A DNA stretch of 64,000 nt from Alphaproteobacteria bacterium. Lineage in GTDB: Bacteria > Pseudomonadota > Alphaproteobacteria > Acetobacterales > Acetobacteraceae. Below the pieces are notes generated by a model. That model searched no databases, was not told the origin of the DNA, and was given only the letters and a program-made list of their open reading frames with translations. The position numbers and the translations under genes were made by a program. The first letter of the stretch is position 1, and each line of letters opens with the position of its first letter. The stretch lies in assembly GCA_016869715.1 (NCBI GenBank), contig VGDM01000001.1, positions 62,001 to 126,000 on the forward strand, written 5' to 3'. Shown here in pieces: positions 16,643-26,659 of the stretch.

Positions 16643-17975
16643 TTAGAACTCCCGAATGGATTTGGCAAAGCGATCTGCCAGAGGCCGCGCCAGGTATGAG
16701 GCGAAGGAACGTTCCCCGCTCCGGATCAGCACTTCTGCATGCATGCCGGGTTGCAGGCGCAAATACTCATGTTTGGCCAGTCCCTCGGGCGCGAAAGCAA
16801 TGCGCGCGATAAAATACGGCATGCCGGTACGTTGATCTGTCATGCGGTCCTGGGAAATCCGTTCCACCGCACCTTCCAGGATTGGCGTTGTGCGGGCCGC
16901 CGCATGGGAAAGCCGGATGGAAGCGGGCATACCGATGCGCACCGTATCCACATCAACCGGTGTATCTGTGCGTCCACCACCAGCCTTTCTTCCTGAGGTA
17001 CAATGGAGGCGACCTGTGAACCGGGCGCAATGACGCCGCCGCGCGTCGTGTAGCGCAAATCCATCACCATGCCGGCTTCTGGCGCGTTTATCATAAGGCG
17101 CATCAATTGGTCTTTGGCGCTGATTTTACGTTCGCGCAATTCCAGCAACTTGCCCTGTAATCCAGACAGTTCCTTGGCATTTTCTTCCTGCCGTGCGCGT
17201 AACAATTGGGCGCGCTGCAATTCCGCTTCACCCACCGCCTGCTGCGTGCGAGCAACGTGTTCGATCGCTTCACCCCTTTCGCCGATCAGGCGCGCTTCTT
17301 CACGTTGCAGAGAAAGCAGGCGCGACAGGCGTTCCGGCCCCTTCGTACCAACCCCTCAACACCGATCATTCCCTGACGCACCAGCGCAAGCTGCCTATCA
17401 TTGGATTCGATGCGTACATTCAGGCCGTCAATCTGCCTTTGTAGCTGCAGCGCGCGCTGGGCCAGGATTTCCATCTGCCCTTGCAGCGCATTGCGGCGCG
17501 CGATGAATTCCTCGCCTTGTAGGGACAGTATTTCCGTCACCTTGGGTTCTGTACGCCGTGCCACTAATTCTGGTAGAAAAATAGGAACCGGCGCGTCCTC
17601 CCGCTCGACGGTCAGAACAGCAATTTGCGCGCGCGCTCGGTCGGTTTCATCAAGCACCACATTCAGCCCGGCGCGCACGCGGGTATCATCCAGCTGAATT
17701 AAGGGATGGCCGGCGCCTACAACGGCTTCTTCCCGTACTAATACCTCGCCAACAATGCCACCTTCCAGATGCTAGATATTACGGCGGTTCAATTCCACCA
17801 TTAGCGTACCGGGGGCAACCACGGCTCTATCAATCATGGCAAAAGCGCCCCAGCCGAAAACACCCCCTACACCAAAAAGAATGGTGAAAAGCGCGAAGCG
17901 TAAGGGCCGCCAGATCGGACCCTTGGCTGCTGCGGCATCGGTGTCATGGACAGGCTTAACTTGATGCATGGCCAT
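16643..17975 (-). pseudogene. Broken HlyD/PrtE-type membrane fusion protein of a type I secretion system
   Basis: The pieces add up to one HlyD-family periplasmic adaptor: an N-terminal membrane anchor (residues 24-50 of MAMHQVKPVHDT...), the lipoyl motif, a long coiled coil rich in Gln, Arg and Glu, and the C-terminal beta-barrel ending RPLADRFAKSIREF. It cannot be made intact. An in-frame TAG at 17774-17772 replaces the Gln of the canonical QHLEGGIV motif (the next codons read HLEGGIVGEV). One-base frame changes occur near 17338 (after GVEGLVRRG) and near 16965 (before VDVDTVRIGMPA). Its start is 25 bp downstream of the ABC exporter remnant, and it would have bridged that exporter to an outer-membrane channel. 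Confidence 0.88.
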
Positions 17976-18000
17976 GGCCTTCAGCTATTGGCAATAGCGG

Positions 18001-19739
18001 TCACAAGGCGCGGCGGCTGGGCTGGGCTGGGCGGGTCAGGCGGGGCAGGATTTCATCGCGCCGCCCAAAGGCTTCAACCGCGCCGGCGCACAGCAATAAT
18101 ATCTTTTCCACCGCAGCCAGAATATTCGCGCGATGCGTGATGATCACGGTGGTGACACCTGCTTCACGCAGGCTGCCAAGGGCAGTAGCCAAGGCCGCTT
18201 CCCCGTCGCTGTCCAGATTTGAATTAGGTTCATCCAACACAACAAGCCTGGGCGCGCCGTATAAGGCATGCGCCAACCCGATGCGCTGGCGTTGCCCGGG
18301 CGAAAGCCCACGCCCGCCCGGGCCAAGGGGCGTATCATAACCTTTGGGCAGATGCAGGATCAGATCATGCAGACCGGCATCTTTGGCTGCGCCAACAACT
18401 TTTTCGGAATCAACACTACCAAGGCGCGCTATATTTTCCGCCACCGTACCTTCAAATAATTCGACATCCTGCGGCAGATATCCCAGATGTTGTCCCACCT
18501 GGTCGCGCGGCGTCCGCGCCATGTCGGCGCCATGCAGCCGCACCGCCCCCGCGCATGGCGGCCAAATGCCAAGAAGCGTACGCTCCAAGCTGCTTTTCCC
18601 CGCTGCACTCGGCCCAATAACCGCAAGCGATTCACCTGGCGGTAGCGCAAAGCTTACGCCAGGCAACACCACAGTATCCGTTCCCGGCACGGCCTGGATC
18701 AAGTTTTCGACCGCCAAGGCACCCTCGGGCGCGGGCAGCGCCATACCCTGCTTTTCTGCCGGCGCCGTCGCCAGAAACTCACAAAGCCGCCGACGTGCTG
18801 CACGCGCTGTCATTGCTTGCTGCCAAAGTGCGACCACCTGCATGCTGGGTGCCAATGCTCGGGCCTGAATGAAAGTCGCAACAATCATCGCGCCGGGGGT
18901 GATAGCTTGTTCGATGACGAGTAGGGTGCCTAGCCCAAGCGTAAGGACCCCAGTGATGGTCAACTGCAGAAACTTGATGACCGCGGCAAAACTTCCTGCG
19001 ATCTAGCTCGCGGTGCGCTGCTGATTCAACATCGCCAAATGGCGGTCCTGCCAGCGCCGCAAAACGACCTGCCGCATGCCCATCGCCTCTGCGGTGTCGG
19101 CATTACGGATACTGGCTTCCACAAAGGCATAGACTCGTACATTATTGTTGGAAGCTTCAGCCAATTTTTTCGTTGAAAGGAACGCCTGCGCCAATGCGTT
19201 GCCAATCACCACAAGAACGGCGATGGTGCCAAAAAAAGCGAAGAATGGGTGCACGATGTAGAGAATAATAAAAAATACCGGGATCCACGGCACATCGAGA
19301 GAGGTCGTCAGCCCCGTCGTCGAAATAAAGGACCGCACTTGTCCCAGGTCTCGCAAGGGCTGCGCGCCCACTCGGTCACTACCGCGCAGGCTGCCAAGCA
19401 CAAATAGCGATTCGAATACGCGTGATGAAAGGCGGCGATCGATCAAGCGGCCAAGCCCGATCAGGGCAAAGCTTCGGCAGCCTTCCAAGATCCCATAAAT
19501 TGCTATCAGAGAAAGAAAATCAGGGTTAGCGCCTAAAGGGTCGCTTCGCTTTGGCTGGCTAAAACGCGATCATAGACCTGCATCATGTAGACCCAGCCGG
19601 TCAATTGCAGCAGATTGACAATGAAGTTAACGGCAAAAAGCAGCGCCAGCGCGCCCTTCATTTCGCGCATGATGGAATAAATGGGTGATCCAACCCCCAT
19701 ATGTGCATGGTTCGGGGCAGAGGGCATCAATGGCCGCAT
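18001..19739 (-). pseudogene. Broken PrtD-type ABC exporter (permease-ATPase) of a type I secretion system
   Basis: The remains of a fused exporter of about 580 residues. The N-terminal membrane part includes QLTGWVYMMQVYDRVL, and the C-terminal ATPase has Walker A GPSAAGKSS, signature LSPGQRQRIGLAHAL and Walker B LVVLDEPNSNLD. The lesions are an in-frame TAG at 19535-19533 after SEATL, a frame change near 19515-19525 before IAIYGILEG, and an in-frame TAG at 19005-19003 just before the IAGSFAAVIKFLQLT segment. The ATPase half is an intact 320-codon frame, but translation could not reach it from the normal start. It lies between the protease gene and the fusion-protein remnant, all in the same direction. 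Confidence 0.9.
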
Positions 19740-19892
19740 GAAGAGCTACCCCCTTTTCATTCTAGCGACAGCATAGCCGGTTCGGGCTGCAACCGAGCCC
19801 AACTACCCATCTATTGCCTACTGGCAAATTTTTTGGACCCTGATCGATACCGAAAACAGGGTGAAACAGGGCTGGATTGCGCCATTTGGGCG
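19740..19892. other. Short intergenic gap between protease and secretion remnants
   Basis: 153 bp separate the end of the RTX protease gene from the exporter remnant downstream of it on the same strand. I see no hairpin strong enough to call a terminator, so the three genes may once have formed an operon. Confidence 0.4.
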
Positions 19893-22800
19893 TCAGAGAA
19901 TGAGATCCGTCGTAAGCAACGCGGTTAGGCCTTGTACAGCAACGTCCATGTCGGACCGTCCGTCACCATTCACGTCGAGCTGCAATAGGCCTCCACTGAA
20001 CCGCGCCTGGCCAACAATACGGCTAAAGGCAGCACCACCAATGAAGACAAAAGCTTGATCCCCCGCCAGATTCGCGTTGGCGTCGATAGCAGAAAGATCA
20101 ATGCGGTCACCCTGGGTGCGCCTGAAATCAGTGATCAGGTCGCGATTACCACCCACTGCGCTATCGGATATGGCAAGAAAGCGAAAAATATCGGCATCAG
20201 CCCCACCGGTCATCTCATCCCGGCCAGCGCCGCCTATCAGGATATCATTGCCGGCACCGCCATTGAGCTCATCATGCCCGATGCCACCATCGAGGCGATC
20301 CGCCCCGGCAAAGCCGGAGAGGATATCATTGCCGCCGAGCCCGGAAAGACTGTCGTTGCCCCCTGCGCCATTTAGCAGATCATTAGCGGCAGTACCGGTC
20401 AGCGTCATATCCGCAAGGGTTTGCGTCATGGCAACGCTATAGCCACCTGTTGTGGTGCCATAGCCCTGGGCGCTCAGATAAAAGATACCACCCGTGGTGG
20501 CCACAAAAGACAGGCGCGAATTCAACCCAACCGCATCATTATTGAACGCCAACTCGGCGCCGCTGGAATTCAAAAGGCGGAGGTAAGTGTTCAGCGAGGA
20601 GCCTGCGGATGCATCCATCGTAAAATCATAACGATGGCCAGCTGTCAGACTAAGGCGGAACCAATCCTGATCACCGGCAAGATCAATGACGGAGCTTCGC
20701 GGGGTCGTTGTTGACAGGGTTGCGTTGGTGGCGGTGCTGCCCGCGATATTATCGGCGAGTATCGTCCACGCAACTGAGAGCGCATAACCGCCAATGCTGC
20801 TCCCCGTGCCTTGCGCAGAAACGTAATAGGTGCCGCTGGTAGTCGCCGTGAAAGAAATGCGCGAATTGAGCCCAACCGCATCATCATTGAACGCCAATTG
20901 AACGCCATTGGCATCCAAAAGCCGCATGGCGGTATTCAGAGACGACCCGGTCGCGGCATTCAGGGCGAAATCATATCGAGATCCAGCGGTCAGGTCGATC
21001 CGGAACCAATCCTGATCACCAATCAGATCAATGCTCGAATTCTGCACAACCCCAGGTGAAATCGTGGCGGTCGTTGATGTATTACCCGCGATAGTGTCCA
21101 CAGGTGCGGTCTGGGTCATGCCAACGCTATAGCCGCCAATTGTACTGCCATAACCCTGCGCGCTCAGATAATATGTCCCGCTGGTTGTTGCCGTGAAAGC
21201 AAGGCGGGAATTCAGCTCAACAGCATCATCGTTGAAGGCCAGCTCTACACCACTGCTATTCAGAAGACGGAGGTAGGTATCAAGCGTTGAGCCAGCCGTC
21301 GCATCCATGGTAAAGTCGTAGCGATAACCGGCGACCAGATTGAGGCGAAACCAATCCTCGTCTCCTGCTGTATCCACAACGGATATCTGAGGCGCCCTTG
21401 GCCTGAGCGTTGCGGTAGTGGCAGCGCTGCCTGCTATGGTATCAATCGGTGCGGCCTCTGTCATCGCCAAAGTGTAGCTGCCGGTTGAAGCGCCTGAACC
21501 CTGGGCACAGATGAAATAGGTTGCGCTGCTGTTTGCCGTGAAAGAGATGCGGGAATTCAGGTCAGCGGCGTCATCATTTACTGAAATCATGCTGCCTTTG
21601 GCGTCCAGCAGGCGCATATAGGTGTTCAATGAAGACCCGGCGGCGGCATTCAGGACAAAATCATAGCGATACCCGGCGATCAGATTTAGCCTGAACCAAT
21701 CCTGATCACCGACGGTATCCACTGCGGAAGCCTGTGCTGCGCTCGCCGTCAGCGAAGCCGTTGTCGAAGTATCACCCGCGATGACATCATTGGAACCAGG
21801 AGGTGGTGTTGGCGGCTGCGGCGTGGAATTCATCAAAGTGCCGACATCCAGCCGCCCACCAGTCAATACCTTCCCGGTCAATGATCCCGTAGCGGCTGAG
21901 GAGGCGAGCAACGCTTGCTTGATTTCCGCCGCGCTGGCATTTGGATTTGCCGAAGCATAAAGCGCCACGGCACCGGTTACATGCGGCGTCGCCATCGAGG
22001 TACCGCTGTAAGTACCGTAGCCGCCACCGGGCAGCGTCGAGTATATCGAAGAACCAGGCGCTGCCAGATCAACATTTCTCACGCCGTAGCTTGAGAAGGA
22101 CGAAAGAGCCCCCGTATTCGTAAGCGATGCCACAGCGACAACCGCATCATAACCGGCAGCCAATGTAGTAGAATAATTCGAAGGATAATTCCCCGTGATG
22201 TCGTTATTGGAGGTTGAATTGCCGGCAGCAGCGACAAACAGAATGTCCCGCTGCGCCGCACGGCCAATGGCATCATTCAATGCCTGCGAATAGCCACCGC
22301 CGCCCCAGGAATTATTTGTAGCAACAAAATTCTCCCCAGCGCTGGCCCGCATTGCGGCACCCGTGAAATAGTCAACTGAACTGATCGCGCCAGAAATGGA
22401 GCCTGACCCTGACGCTGATAGAGATTTAAGCGCCACCATCTGTATATTCCAATTGATGCCAGCAACACCAATGCCATTGCCGCCGATACCGCCAATTGTG
22501 CCGCTGACATGGGTGCCATGGCGGTTATCATCAAACGGATCATTGTCATTATTGACAAAATCCCATCCGATCAGATCGTCACGATACCCATTGCCATCTT
22601 CATCGCCACCATTTTCCCAGCGCGGATCATTCAGAAGATCGCCAGCATCAATGCGACCATTGCTGTTGTAGTCACGAACGTAGGAGGCATTGGTGCTGCC
22701 GTTGAGGTCACGGAAAGTGATCAGGCCATCTGAGTCGATATCAGAAAGACTCGCTCGCAAGGTTATGGGGATTTCCCGCTGATTGAGCCAAATATTCAAG

Positions 22801-23321
22801 TAAAGATCCGGATGCGTATAATCGATGCCGGTATCAATCACCCCAACTATGGTTTTCATGCTACCCGTATGGCCGGCCGCCCAAGCTTCATTCGCCTGGC
22901 TGCCATAGGCATTCGTGATTGTGCCGGTGTCACCAAGCATGCCCCAAAGGCTACCATTGCTGTAGCCTGGGTCATTGCTGACCGCGGCGATGGAGACCTC
23001 TGCCTTGGTGGCCTGTGCGGTAGCATGCTTTGCCGCGTTTCCCTGGGCTACGGGAAGGGATGCGTCAGCATTGATGATAAACTCGTCATCCGAAACTTGG
23101 CTCGAATCCGGCCCCGGTTCATGATTTGAATGGTGCTGCGCTGGCGGGCCAGGTGGCATAAGCACAACCAGGATTGGCTGCGGGGGCGGCTCCTCAGCCC
23201 AAGTGAAAGTGCCTAACCAAAGGGAGGCTGGGGCGTCGCTACGCTCAGGCAATTCCGAAAAAAAGCCTACGACGACGTCCCCAGGACGCTGATTGAAGGA
23301 AAAGAAATTGAATCGCAGCAT
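19893..23321 (-). CDS. Secreted subtilisin-like (S8) protease with PPC and RTX repeats
   Basis: About 1142 residues from an ATG at 23321; the frame is open to 23408 and the true start is uncertain, with no clear ribosome-binding site. The catalytic triad is visible: Asp in VIDTGIDYTHPD, His in NRHGTHVSG and Ser in YSGTSMATPHVTG, with NNSWGGGG for the oxyanion hole. Between Asp and His sits an insert with EF-hand-like loops (DIDSDGLITFRD and DYNSNGRIDAGD). Then come four PPC-type beta domains of about 115 residues, about seven GGxGxD nonapeptides and a serralysin-like C-terminus ending ALLTTDLIL. There is no Sec signal and the RTX/C-terminal signal is intact, which marks a type I secretion cargo. 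The transporter genes downstream are broken. Confidence 0.9.
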   Translation of the reverse strand: MLRFNFFSFNQRPGDVVVGFFSELPERSDAPASLWLGTFTWAEEPPPQPILVVLMPPGPPAQHHSNHEPGPDSSQVSDDEFIINADASLPVAQGNAAKHATAQATKAEVSIAAVSNDPGYSNGSLWGMLGDTGTITNAYGSQANEAWAAGHTGSMKTIVGVIDTGIDYTHPDLYLNIWLNQREIPITLRASLSDIDSDGLITFRDLNGSTNASYVRDYNSNGRIDAGDLLNDPRWENGGDEDGNGYRDDLIGWDFVNNDNDPFDDNRHGTHVSGTIGGIGGNGIGVAGINWNIQMVALKSLSASGSGSISGAISSVDYFTGAAMRASAGENFVATNNSWGGGGYSQALNDAIGRAAQRDILFVAAAGNSTSNNDITGNYPSNYSTTLAAGYDAVVAVASLTNTGALSSFSSYGVRNVDLAAPGSSIYSTLPGGGYGTYSGTSMATPHVTGAVALYASANPNASAAEIKQALLASSAATGSLTGKVLTGGRLDVGTLMNSTPQPPTPPPGSNDVIAGDTSTTASLTASAAQASAVDTVGDQDWFRLNLIAGYRYDFVLNAAAGSSLNTYMRLLDAKGSMISVNDDAADLNSRISFTANSSATYFICAQGSGASTGSYTLAMTEAAPIDTIAGSAATTATLRPRAPQISVVDTAGDEDWFRLNLVAGYRYDFTMDATAGSTLDTYLRLLNSSGVELAFNDDAVELNSRLAFTATTSGTYYLSAQGYGSTIGGYSVGMTQTAPVDTIAGNTSTTATISPGVVQNSSIDLIGDQDWFRIDLTAGSRYDFALNAATGSSLNTAMRLLDANGVQLAFNDDAVGLNSRISFTATTSGTYYVSAQGTGSSIGGYALSVAWTILADNIAGSTATNATLSTTTPRSSVIDLAGDQDWFRLSLTAGHRYDFTMDASAGSSLNTYLRLLNSSGAELAFNNDAVGLNSRLSFVATTGGIFYLSAQGYGTTTGGYSVAMTQTLADMTLTGTAANDLLNGAGGNDSLSGLGGNDILSGFAGADRLDGGIGHDELNGGAGNDILIGGAGRDEMTGGADADIFRFLAISDSAVGGNRDLITDFRRTQGDRIDLSAIDANANLAGDQAFVFIGGAAFSRIVGQARFSGGLLQLDVNGDGRSDMDVAVQGLTALLTTDLIL
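20180..20395 (-). repeat. RTX calcium-binding nonapeptide repeats
   Basis: About seven GGxGxDxUx-type units in a row, for example GAGGNDSLS, GLGGNDILS, GGIGHDELN and GGAGNDILI, followed by the serralysin C-terminal segment. In known RTX proteins these units bind Ca2+ outside the cell and fold only after type I export. Confidence 0.88.
20400..21800 (-). repeat. Four tandem PPC-domain repeats inside the protease gene
   Basis: Four in-frame copies, each about 345 bp (115 residues), with boundaries near 21800, 21450, 21100, 20750 and 20400. Each copy contains a D(T/L)xGDQDWFRL or DEDWFRL strand, YRYDF or SRYDF, LNTYMRLLD-type and NDDAxxLNSR segments, and ends with a TGSYT/IGGYS strand. They look like pre-peptidase C-terminal beta sandwiches. 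The copies are clearly diverged, so they expanded by old duplication. Confidence 0.85.
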
Positions 23322-23639
23322 AAGGCCACATCCAATATCACAACACCTCAATAGAATATCTTGGGCAATGCGGCAAAAAAAAGACATAGTACTAAATCTT
23401 TGAGACAAACCTGCGAAACGGCATAATTACTCTCAGTACTATCGGTCGGTGATGCCAGTACTTAGCAAATTATTACCTCATCGCCAGGACATTAATCTAT
23501 TGCCTCATGAACGGCTCCGCCCGCAAATGGCTCGGTCAGCACCAAGCAACTTTCACCCAAGCCTGATGAAGATCTGAGCATTTTTTGGTCGCATTCTTCG
23601 ACTTGGATTACTATATTAAGAAAGGGAGCTCGGAATACT
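23322..23639. other. A+T-richer divergent intergenic region
   Basis: The 318 bp between the protease start and the Nudix start are clearly more A+T-rich than the flanks, especially 23400-23635. Promoters for both genes must be here or nearby. A TATATT-like hexamer lies at about 23613-23618, but no -35 box at proper distance was found. No repeat, RNA gene or small ORF with support was seen. Confidence 0.4.
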
Positions 23640-24191
23640 TTGCCTGAAAACACCCGCTTTATCCGCCAGATACCCGAAGGCGGCGATCGAGAGCGTCTGA
23701 TGTGCCCGGATTGCGGGCATGTCGCCTATGAAAATCCGAAAGTGGTGGTGGGCAGCGTGATTGCGGAAGGGGAACATATCCTGCTTTGCCGCCGCGCCAT
23801 TGAACCCCGTTCAGGCTTCTGGACCATCCCCGCCGGCTATATGGAATTGGGTGAGACGGTCGAAGAAGGGGCGCGCCGCGAAGCCTGGGAAGAAGCTCGG
23901 GTGCGCATCACGCTTGATGGGGTGCTCGCAGTCTATTCGATTGCCCGGATCGGCCAGGTGCAGGTGATTTTCCGCGCCCGCTTCGCCGAGCCCGGTTTCG
24001 GCCCCGGGCCGGAAAGCCTTGAAGTCGCCCGCTTCCATTGGTCTGAGATACCCTGGGACGAACTCGCCTTTCCCTCGGTCAATTGGGCGCTGAAGGCTTG
24101 GCGTGACTCTGCCCATGGCGCCCTGCCTGCCGCGGTACTCAACCCGGCGGAAGACAGGCGCGGCGTGCATCGCCTACCGGTGGCTGGCTGA
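23640..24191 (+). CDS. Nudix hydrolase with N-terminal zinc-ribbon-like segment
   Basis: A 183-residue protein. The CPDCGH knuckle at about residues 22-27, probably half of a zinc ribbon, precedes a Nudix domain with the box G(Y)MELGETVEEGARREAWEEARV across residues 65-87, matching Gx5Ex7REUxEExGU except for the usual Gly near the end. It would hydrolyse a nucleoside diphosphate linked to another group, using Mg2+. The start is a TTG at 23640 preceded by AAAGGGAG. Its stop shares one base with the next ATG, so the two genes are coupled. The substrate is unknown; NudC-like NADH pyrophosphatases are longer. Confidence 0.85.
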   Translation: MPENTRFIRQIPEGGDRERLMCPDCGHVAYENPKVVVGSVIAEGEHILLCRRAIEPRSGFWTIPAGYMELGETVEEGARREAWEEARVRITLDGVLAVYSIARIGQVQVIFRARFAEPGFGPGPESLEVARFHWSEIPWDELAFPSVNWALKAWRDSAHGALPAAVLNPAEDRRGVHRLPVAG

Positions 24192-24592
24192 TGCTGGGGC
24201 GCCGTGCGCTGCTGGCTGGGCTGCTGCTGACCCTCGGGGCAGGATCAGCCTTGGCACAAAACGCCGAGCCCAGCGTTGCGCGCCCCGCAGCGCCCCGCCC
24301 TGCCGCGTCACCAGTGCCGCCACGCGACCCTGAACTGCGCCGCCAGAGCCGCCAGGCTCCGAAAATCATCACCGCGCCGGAACCGACCGGTAAGCCCGCC
24401 CCTGTCCCCAATCGCGATATTGAGCCCCCGCGCGGGCTTAATGAGCCGCCGCGCGCGAGCCTCAGCCCCACCCTCATTAACCCAGAAGCGGCTCAGCCGC
24501 ATTTGGGCCGATCAGGCTTTGCCGTACAGGCGCAGGAAGATCGGCTGCTTCGCCAACCCGCACCCGGGGCGCGGTTGAACGTACCTTTTTAA
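24191..24592 (+). CDS. Small exported Pro/Ala-rich protein, function unknown
   Basis: 133 residues. A clear signal peptide (MLGRRALLAGLLLTLGAGSA, then LAQ) is followed by a low-complexity region rich in Pro, Ala and Arg with no recognisable domain. The start overlaps the Nudix stop by one base. The stop overlaps that of the convergent bolA gene in a TTAA sequence, which suggests the frame is real and very tightly packed. Probably periplasmic. I do not recognise a family. Confidence 0.65.
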   Translation: MLGRRALLAGLLLTLGAGSALAQNAEPSVARPAAPRPAASPVPPRDPELRRQSRQAPKIITAPEPTGKPAPVPNRDIEPPRGLNEPPRASLSPTLINPEAAQPHLGRSGFAVQAQEDRLLRQPAPGARLNVPF

Positions 24593-24870
24593 GACCCCTT
24601 GGCCTCCTCAGGGCTTCGCAGCCTGAGCGCCAGCGCATGCAAGCCAGAGGCAAATTCTCCTGCCAAAGCCTCATGTACTGCCCGAGACCTTGCCACGCGC
24701 GACATGCCCGCAAACTCTGCCGAGACGATATGGACGGAATAATGCGTCTCCCCCCCTGGGCTGGCGCCAGCATGCCCGGCATGGCGGGCGCTGTCATCGG
24801 TGATTTCAAGCGAGGCAGCCTGGAAGCGCGCTTCCAGGATTTGCCGCATACGGTTCGCGCGATGGGTCAT
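24589..24870 (-). CDS. bolA: BolA-family protein
   Basis: A 93-residue BolA/IbaG-type protein with the class II KH-like fold, including THYSVHIVSAEFAG and the helix RVARSRAVHEALAGEF. The start is set at the ATG at 24870 (MTHRANRMRQILEARF); a longer frame to 24912 exists without family similarity. BolA proteins bind monothiol glutaredoxins and Fe-S clusters and help stress response and iron metabolism. The residue usually ligating the cluster is His/Cys in the loop; here several His are present (SARHAGHAG). It is divergent from a J-domain gene, a common alphaproteobacterial neighbourhood leading to cobS and cobT. Confidence 0.88.
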   Translation of the reverse strand: MTHRANRMRQILEARFQAASLEITDDSARHAGHAGASPGGETHYSVHIVSAEFAGMSRVARSRAVHEALAGEFASGLHALALRLRSPEEAKGS

Positions 24871-24953
24871 GACGTGTTCTTCGCCGCTTGTGACTTTTTT
24901 GCCAAGCCCCATTTCGCCTTGCGGCTTGGCGCCACCACCCCCATAAAACCACG

Positions 24954-25538
24954 GTGATCGCGCGCAAACGACGCAAGGCCTATGCCCCGGATGACGCAGC
25001 GCCCCCTGGGCGTCTTTGCGATGCGCCGGATTGTGCCGAACTCGGCCAATATCGCGCCCCCCGAGACCGTTCGCTTAAGGAATTCCATTGGTTCTGCCTT
25101 GACCATGTGCGCGCCTACAACGCCAGTTGGGATTTCTATAAGGGCATGGGTCCGGACGAGATCGAAGCCTGTCTGCGCGCCGATACCTCCTGGCAGCGCC
25201 CGACCTGGCCGCTTGGGCGTGTCGGGGGTTCCGGGCGCTTTGACCCCGAAATCCTGCGTGACCCCTTTGGCGTGCTAGGCGCGGAAGCCCCAACGCCGCG
25301 TCGCCAGCCACCAGAAAGCTCCGTGCCCCCGGAACTCCGCGCCGCGCTTGATCTTTTGGGCCTGAAATGGCCGCTCGGTTCAGAGGAGTTGCGCGCCCGT
25401 TACAAGGATCTTGCCAAGCAGCACCACCCCGATGCCACCGGCGGCGACAAGCAGGCCGAGGAGCGTTTGAAGGATATCAACCGCGCCTATAGCCTGCTGC
25501 GCCACCGCCTCGCCAAACAACCGATAACCGCCGGGTAG
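24954..25538 (+). CDS. J-domain protein (DnaJ-like, C-terminal J domain)
   Basis: 194 residues from a GTG at 24954. The N-terminal half carries a Cys-containing segment (GRLCDAPDCAELGQY, then HWFCLDHV) that could be a small metal site, and an acidic region. The C-terminal 65 residues are a J domain with the HPD motif in AKQHHPDATGGD and helix IV in LKDINRAYSLLR. It would stimulate an Hsp70 (DnaK) ATPase. Unlike canonical DnaJ it has no G/F or zinc-finger region after the J domain. It sits 59 bp upstream of cobS in the same direction, a synteny widespread in alphaproteobacteria. Confidence 0.85.
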   Translation: MIARKRRKAYAPDDAAPPGRLCDAPDCAELGQYRAPRDRSLKEFHWFCLDHVRAYNASWDFYKGMGPDEIEACLRADTSWQRPTWPLGRVGGSGRFDPEILRDPFGVLGAEAPTPRRQPPESSVPPELRAALDLLGLKWPLGSEELRARYKDLAKQHHPDATGGDKQAEERLKDINRAYSLLRHRLAKQPITAG

Positions 25539-25597
25539 CCGGATTGGCATTACCGGCCTAAGCTCCCTGTTTCCCAATGTATGGAACCTGATCAGCG

Positions 25598-26605
25598 ATG
25601 AACAAAATCGCCCCTATTGCCGATATCAAGCCGACCTCGGCGATTTCTGCCCCGGATACCGCCATCAAGGCGCGTAACGCCTTTGGCGTGGATGTGGATA
25701 TGGATGTGCCCGCCTTTTCGGTGCGAACGGAACATGTGCCCGAACTTGACACCAGCTACCGCTTCGACAAGGAAACGACTCTGGCGATCATCGCCGGCTT
25801 CGCATTTAATCGTCGCGTCATGATCCAGGGCTATCACGGCACCGGGAAATCAACTCATATCGAACAGGTGGCGGCGCGGCTCAATTGGCCCTGCATTCGC
25901 GTGAACCTGGATAGCCATATCAGCCGTATTGACCTGATTGGCAAGGATGCCATCGTGCTGAAGGATGGCCAGCAGGTCACGGAATTCCGCGAAGGCATTC
26001 TGCCCTGGGCTTTGCAACACCCCTGCGCCTTGGTGTTTGACGAATATGATGCCGGGCGCCCGGATGTGATGTTCGTCATCCAGCGCGTGCTGGAAGTGGA
26101 AGGCAAACTCACGCTGCTCGACCAAAGCCGCGTCATTCGCCCCAACCCGTATTTCCGGCTGTTTGCTACCGCGAATACTGTCGGGCTTGGCGATACCACT
26201 GGACTTTATCACGGCACGCAGCAGATCAATCAGGGCCAAATGGACCGTTGGAACATCGTTGCCACCCTGAACTACCTGCCGCATAAGCAGGAAACCGAAA
26301 TCGTGCTGGCCAAGCTTGGTGTTGAAGGCGATGCCAAGATGAAAAAGCAGATCGAAGCCATGGTGGCCTTGGCGGATCTGACCCGCGCCGGCTTCATCGC
26401 GGGCGATATCAGCACTGTCATGTCGCCGCGTACCGTCATCACCTGGGCCGATAACGCCAAGATTTTCGGTGATGTCGGCTTTGCCTTCCGCCTTTCCTTC
26501 CTGAACAAATGCGATGAGGCGGAACGCAGCACGGTCGCTGAATATTATCAGCGCTGCTTCAATGAGGAATTGCCCTCAGGCTCCATCCTCCGCAAGGCGG
26601 GCTGA
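25598..26605 (+). CDS. cobS: Aerobic cobaltochelatase subunit CobS
   Basis: A 335-residue AAA+ ATPase. Walker A is GYHGTGKST at about residues 78-86, Walker B is [10 protein letters not shown], and sensor 1 is in [12 protein letters not shown]. With CobT it drives CobN to insert Co2+ into hydrogenobyrinate a,c-diamide in the aerobic B12 pathway (cytoplasm). The length is standard. cobT follows at 54 bp. cobN is not in the window. No cobalamin riboswitch fits in the 59-bp gap before the start. Confidence 0.95.
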   Translation: MNKIAPIADIKPTSAISAPDTAIKARNAFGVDVDMDVPAFSVRTEHVPELDTSYRFDKETTLAIIAGFAFNRRVMIQGYHGTGKSTHIEQVAARLNWPCIRVNLDSHISRIDLIGKDAIVLKDGQQVTEFREGILPWALQHPCALVFDEYDAGRPDVMFVIQRVLEVEGKLTLLDQSRVIRPNPYFRLFATANTVGLGDTTGLYHGTQQINQGQMDRWNIVATLNYLPHKQETEIVLAKLGVEGDAKMKKQIEAMVALADLTRAGFIAGDISTVMSPRTVITWADNAKIFGDVGFAFRLSFLNKCDEAERSTVAEYYQRCFNEELPSGSILRKAG

Positions 26606-26659
26606 ACCGCGTAACGGCGGCGCCTGATCCGGGCCGCCGCCATGTCAGAGAGAGTAATC

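Noticed and set aside
20400-21800. Regular repeats as a possible CRISPR or satellite array
   Set aside because: The units are in frame, about 345 bp, diverged and encode PPC domains; no short identical repeat with spacers is present.
25539-25597. Cobalamin riboswitch upstream of cobS
   Set aside because: The gap is only 59 bp and lacks any B12-box-like sequence; the element would need about 200 bp.
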